NCBI RefSeq assembly: GCF_039542035.1 | Contig: NZ_BAABHJ010000008.1 | Coordinates: forward strand, 558,001-622,000 | Length of the DNA stretch: 64,000 nucleotides | From: Actinoallomurus liliacearum | GTDB taxonomy: Bacteria; Actinomycetota; Actinomycetes; Streptosporangiales; Streptosporangiaceae | Direction: 5' to 3' | Part shown: in pieces, positions 61,565 through 64,000 of the stretch | Layout of the letters: every line of letters starts with the position of its first letter | How positions within the stretch are numbered: the first letter of the stretch is position 1 | Notes under the pieces: model-generated | Databases searched by the model: none | Told to the model about the DNA's origin: nothing | Seen by the model: the letters and a program-made list of their open reading frames with translations, nothing else | Program-made: the position numbers and the translations under genes

Positions 61565-62212
61565 ATGGAGGATCTCGGGCGTCAGGTCGCCTACTGGGAC
61601 GGGGTCGGGGCCACCAAGACGTTCACGCACCCGGTGGATCTCGGCTGGCTGGCAGGGGTGAGCCGGGACGCGCGGGTCCTGGACTACGGCTGTGGGTATG
61701 GCCGCGTCATGGCCGAGCTGAGCGAGCACGGCTTCACCGACGTGTCCGGCGTGGACCTGTCCCCCGCTCTCATCGCGCGCGGCCGCCGGTCACGGCCGGA
61801 CCTGCGCTTCGCGGTGCTGGAGGCGCCGCCGGCGCTGGGGTACCCGTCGGCGGGCTTCGACCTCGTCCTGTTGTTCGCGGTGCTCACGTGCGTTCCGGAC
61901 GACGGCGCTCAGCGGGCGCTCGTCGCCGAGCTGAGCCGCGTCCTGGCGCCCGGCGGGCTGCTCTATGTCAGCGACGTGCTCCTGCAGGACGACCAGCGGA
62001 ACCGGGACCGCTATGCCGCCTACGCGCGGCGCTTCGACGCGCCGTACGGGGTGTTCGCCACCGGTGACGGCGCGGTGTGCCGGCATCACGACCTCGCCGG
62101 GCTGCGCGCCCTGCTGTCGGATTTCGAACCGGTGGACGAACGCCGGATCGACGTCACCACGATGAACGGCAACCGGTCGCGGGGAGTGCAGTTCCTGAGC
62201 CGTAAACGGTGA
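61565..62212 (+). CDS. Class I SAM-dependent methyltransferase
   Basis: A 215-residue cytoplasmic protein: VLDYGCGYGRVMAELSEHG (motif I), VDLSPALIARG (motif II-like), LVLLFAVLTCVPDDGAQR and LSRVLAPGGLLYVSDV. Small-molecule type; substrate unknown. The bases 62213-62428 downstream hold nothing recognised. Confidence 0.88.
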   Translation: MEDLGRQVAYWDGVGATKTFTHPVDLGWLAGVSRDARVLDYGCGYGRVMAELSEHGFTDVSGVDLSPALIARGRRSRPDLRFAVLEAPPALGYPSAGFDLVLLFAVLTCVPDDGAQRALVAELSRVLAPGGLLYVSDVLLQDDQRNRDRYAAYARRFDAPYGVFATGDGAVCRHHDLAGLRALLSDFEPVDERRIDVTTMNGNRSRGVQFLSRKR

Positions 62213-62428
62213 CGCGAGGACGGGGGGCGGCCGGCGGGGGAATCGGCTCGAGCGATGCGACATATACGACATGAATCGCATTGCGGGCGGGGTGGAAGGC
62301 CAGGTCGGACGCCTGCGGATTTCGATGCGGTACCGGCTCTGGGCGGCTGTTCGGAATCAGAGACGTGGTCGGTCTAGGGCGCGTACGGTCCTTGTTCAGG
62401 GAAACGGTCCAACGATCGAGGAGCGTCC

Positions 62429-63412
62429 TTGGACAAGGTTCAGCGACTGCGCGACGTCTCCGACGCCGACGTCGCCGCGTGGCACGAGGTCGTCGCGGCG
62501 TCGGTCGCCCACGATTTCCCCGGTGAACCGGCGCCGACGCTCGATCAGGTGCACGGCCAGGTGACCACGTCCGGGCTGAGCAGCCGCCATCTGCTCTGGG
62601 TCGCCCGCGCGGACCGCACCGTGACCGGCGTGGCGCGGCTCCGGCTGTTCGAGGGGACGGGCCGGCGCCATCTCGGGGAGTTCACCCTGCACGTCCATCC
62701 CGAGCACCGCCGCCGGGGCGTCGGAACGACCCTGCTGCGGACGGTCGCGCGGGCCGCCCGGGACGAGCAGCGCCGCACACTCGTGGTGGAGGCGTCCTCG
62801 CGGACGTCGGGCGCGGCCTTCCTGGAGGCGAACGGCTTCCTCTGCGCGCTGTCCCTCAGCCTGTTGCTGCTGAACGTCGCGGAGGCGCGCGGCGTCGAGG
62901 ACATCGTCGGGACCGAGCACCCGGGGTACCGCCTGACCCGCTGGCTCGGGATGGTTCCGGACGACCTGGCGGAGGCGTTCGCCGAGGCCAAGAGCACGAT
63001 GGGCGACATCCCGGCGGGGAAGATGAACTACGGCACGACCACCTGGGACACCGACCGGGTACGGGACATGGCCGAGGTCGTCGAGAAGCGCGGCGACACG
63101 CTGCTGACGGTGGCCGCGCTGCACGAGAAGACGATCGCGGGCTTCACCGAGCTGATGATCCCGGTCGGTGACGGTACGCGGGCGATCCAGTACGACACCG
63201 CCGTCGTGTCCGGGCACCGCGGACGGGGGCTCGGGCTGTGGGTGAAGGCGGCCATGCTCGAGTGGCTTCGCGCGGAGTGGCCCGCCGTGCTGGAGATCGA
63301 GACCGACAACGCCGAGGACAACGCCCACATGCTCGCGGTCAACGAACGGCTGGGGTTCCGGCCGCTGCGGCAGACCCGGCAGTACCAGTGCGACCCGAGG
63401 ATGATCCACTAG
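62429..63412 (+). CDS. Two-domain GNAT acetyltransferase
   Basis: A 327-residue protein from TTG 62429 with GAGGAGCG upstream. Two GNAT folds: HVHPEHRRRGVGTTLL (first acetyl-CoA loop) and SGHRGRGLGLWVKAAML with NAHMLAVNERLGFRP (second). Mycothiol-synthase-like architecture, but function is not proven by sequence. Confidence 0.85.
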   Translation: MDKVQRLRDVSDADVAAWHEVVAASVAHDFPGEPAPTLDQVHGQVTTSGLSSRHLLWVARADRTVTGVARLRLFEGTGRRHLGEFTLHVHPEHRRRGVGTTLLRTVARAARDEQRRTLVVEASSRTSGAAFLEANGFLCALSLSLLLLNVAEARGVEDIVGTEHPGYRLTRWLGMVPDDLAEAFAEAKSTMGDIPAGKMNYGTTTWDTDRVRDMAEVVEKRGDTLLTVAALHEKTIAGFTELMIPVGDGTRAIQYDTAVVSGHRGRGLGLWVKAAMLEWLRAEWPAVLEIETDNAEDNAHMLAVNERLGFRPLRQTRQYQCDPRMIH

Positions 63413-63475
63413 ACGGACGTTGGCGGTTCCCTGGCCTCGGCGGGTCTACAGTGACGGAGAGTCGAGGAGGCAGAG

Positions 63476-64000
63476 TTGCTGTACTGGTTCATGTACCGGG
63501 TGGTCCGCCCGCTGCTCCGGATCCTGTTCCGGCCGGTGGTCGTGGGGCTGGAGAACGTCCCGGAGGATGGCGCGATCATCCTGGCCAGCAACCACCTGTC
63601 GTTCGTGGACAGCGTGCTGATTCCGCTCGTCGTGCCGCGCCGGGTCACGTTCATCGCCAAGGCCGAGTACTTCGAGGGCAAGGGCGTGGCGCGGATCCTC
63701 GGCGCGTTCCTGGACGCGATGGGGCACATCCCCGTGCCGCGTACGGAGCAGCGCGCCGCCGTGGCCGCGCTGGACATCGCGCTCGGCGTCCTGAACAACG
63801 GCAGCGCCTTCGCGATCTACCCGGAGGGCACCCGCTCCGAGGACGGCCGGCTCTACCGCGGGCACACGGGTGTGGGCTGGCTCGCGCTGAACGCCCAGGC
63901 GAGCGTCGTGCCGGTGGCGGTGAAGGGCACTGAGAAGATCATGCCGGTCGGCGCGAAGATCCCGATTCCCCGGCTGCACCGGCCGGGCGTGAAGTTCGGC
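63476..64000 (+). CDS. 1-acylglycerol-3-phosphate acyltransferase (3' end cut)
   Basis: 175 residues from TTG 63476 (GAGGAGG about 7 nt upstream) to the window end with no stop. NHLSFVDSVL carries the HX4D catalytic motif, and YPEGTRSEDG the phosphate-binding motif of the PlsC family, with a short N-terminal hydrophobic stretch. It makes phosphatidate at the membrane. Confidence 0.88.
   Translation, partial: MLYWFMYRVVRPLLRILFRPVVVGLENVPEDGAIILASNHLSFVDSVLIPLVVPRRVTFIAKAEYFEGKGVARILGAFLDAMGHIPVPRTEQRAAVAALDIALGVLNNGSAFAIYPEGTRSEDGRLYRGHTGVGWLALNAQASVVPVAVKGTEKIMPVGAKIPIPRLHRPGVKFG

Overview
The window is high-GC DNA (roughly 70% or more over most of its length) with GTG/TTG starts, stop-start overlaps and a gene set typical of an actinomycete: RpfB-like resuscitation factor, STAS and SpoIIE-type phosphatase signalling proteins, HTH-Ser/Thr kinase, Pit transporter with a PHO box, and many MarR regulators. 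A member of the Streptosporangiales/Thermomonosporaceae range is my best guess; no rRNA or housekeeping marker is present to fix this.

Layout. 0-16.2 kb is ordinary chromosome: a TDP-sugar epimerase, a cupin gene with a palindromic operator, a membrane protein/response regulator/histidine kinase operon, and, divergent from it, a five-gene coupled operon (GT2 glycosyltransferase, DUF2064 protein, methyltransferase, molybdopterin oxidoreductase, membrane protein). Then come a PHO-box-linked phosphate transporter, a metallo-hydrolase/MarR divergon with twin operators, a secreted repeat protein, a large SMI1/WD40 protein and a STAS protein. 16.2-30 kb holds a tandem hairpin array, an Rpf protein, a gluconate-type permease with a phased repeat array upstream, an HD-GYP protein behind a CRP-like site, an intact and a decayed DMT transporter in tandem, a SpoIIE-type phosphatase, a MarR-controlled hydrolase/MFS operon and further transporters.

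30.5-43.0 kb is a compact biosynthetic locus, almost all on the minus strand. Two radical-SAM/SPASM-like enzymes are followed by a creatininase-family hydrolase, a carbamoyltransferase, a GT2, an arylsulfotransferase-like beta-propeller protein, a GT4 and a P-loop kinase, with ATGA-type or short overlaps at nearly every junction. A second block holds an ASKHA-fold protein, another P-loop kinase and a sugar-nucleotide epimerase, with a divergent HAD phosphatase. An EamA-type transporter may complete it. The combination suggests a carbamoylated, glycosylated and possibly phosphorylated or sulfated metabolite; I cannot name a known pathway with this set.

43.7-56.5 kb is an accessory region around a tRNA-Arg(CCT) gene: an orphan 36-residue, 56% proline cationic peptide gene with its own RBS and terminator, a putative integrase scrap, a leucine-rich-variant gene fused by deletion to an IS481-type transposase tail, an ~96-bp imperfect direct repeat, a frameshifted PLP decarboxylase, a possible structured RNA, an MFS exporter with a hairpin over its RBS, a frameshifted HEAT-repeat gene, a lower-GC toxin/immunity-like pair and an IS200/IS605 element carrying TnpA and TnpB. 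56.5-64 kb returns to ordinary chromosome (MerR/SDR operon, SMI1 protein, Ser/Thr kinase, NUDIX, methyltransferase, double-GNAT protein, and an acyltransferase cut by the window end).
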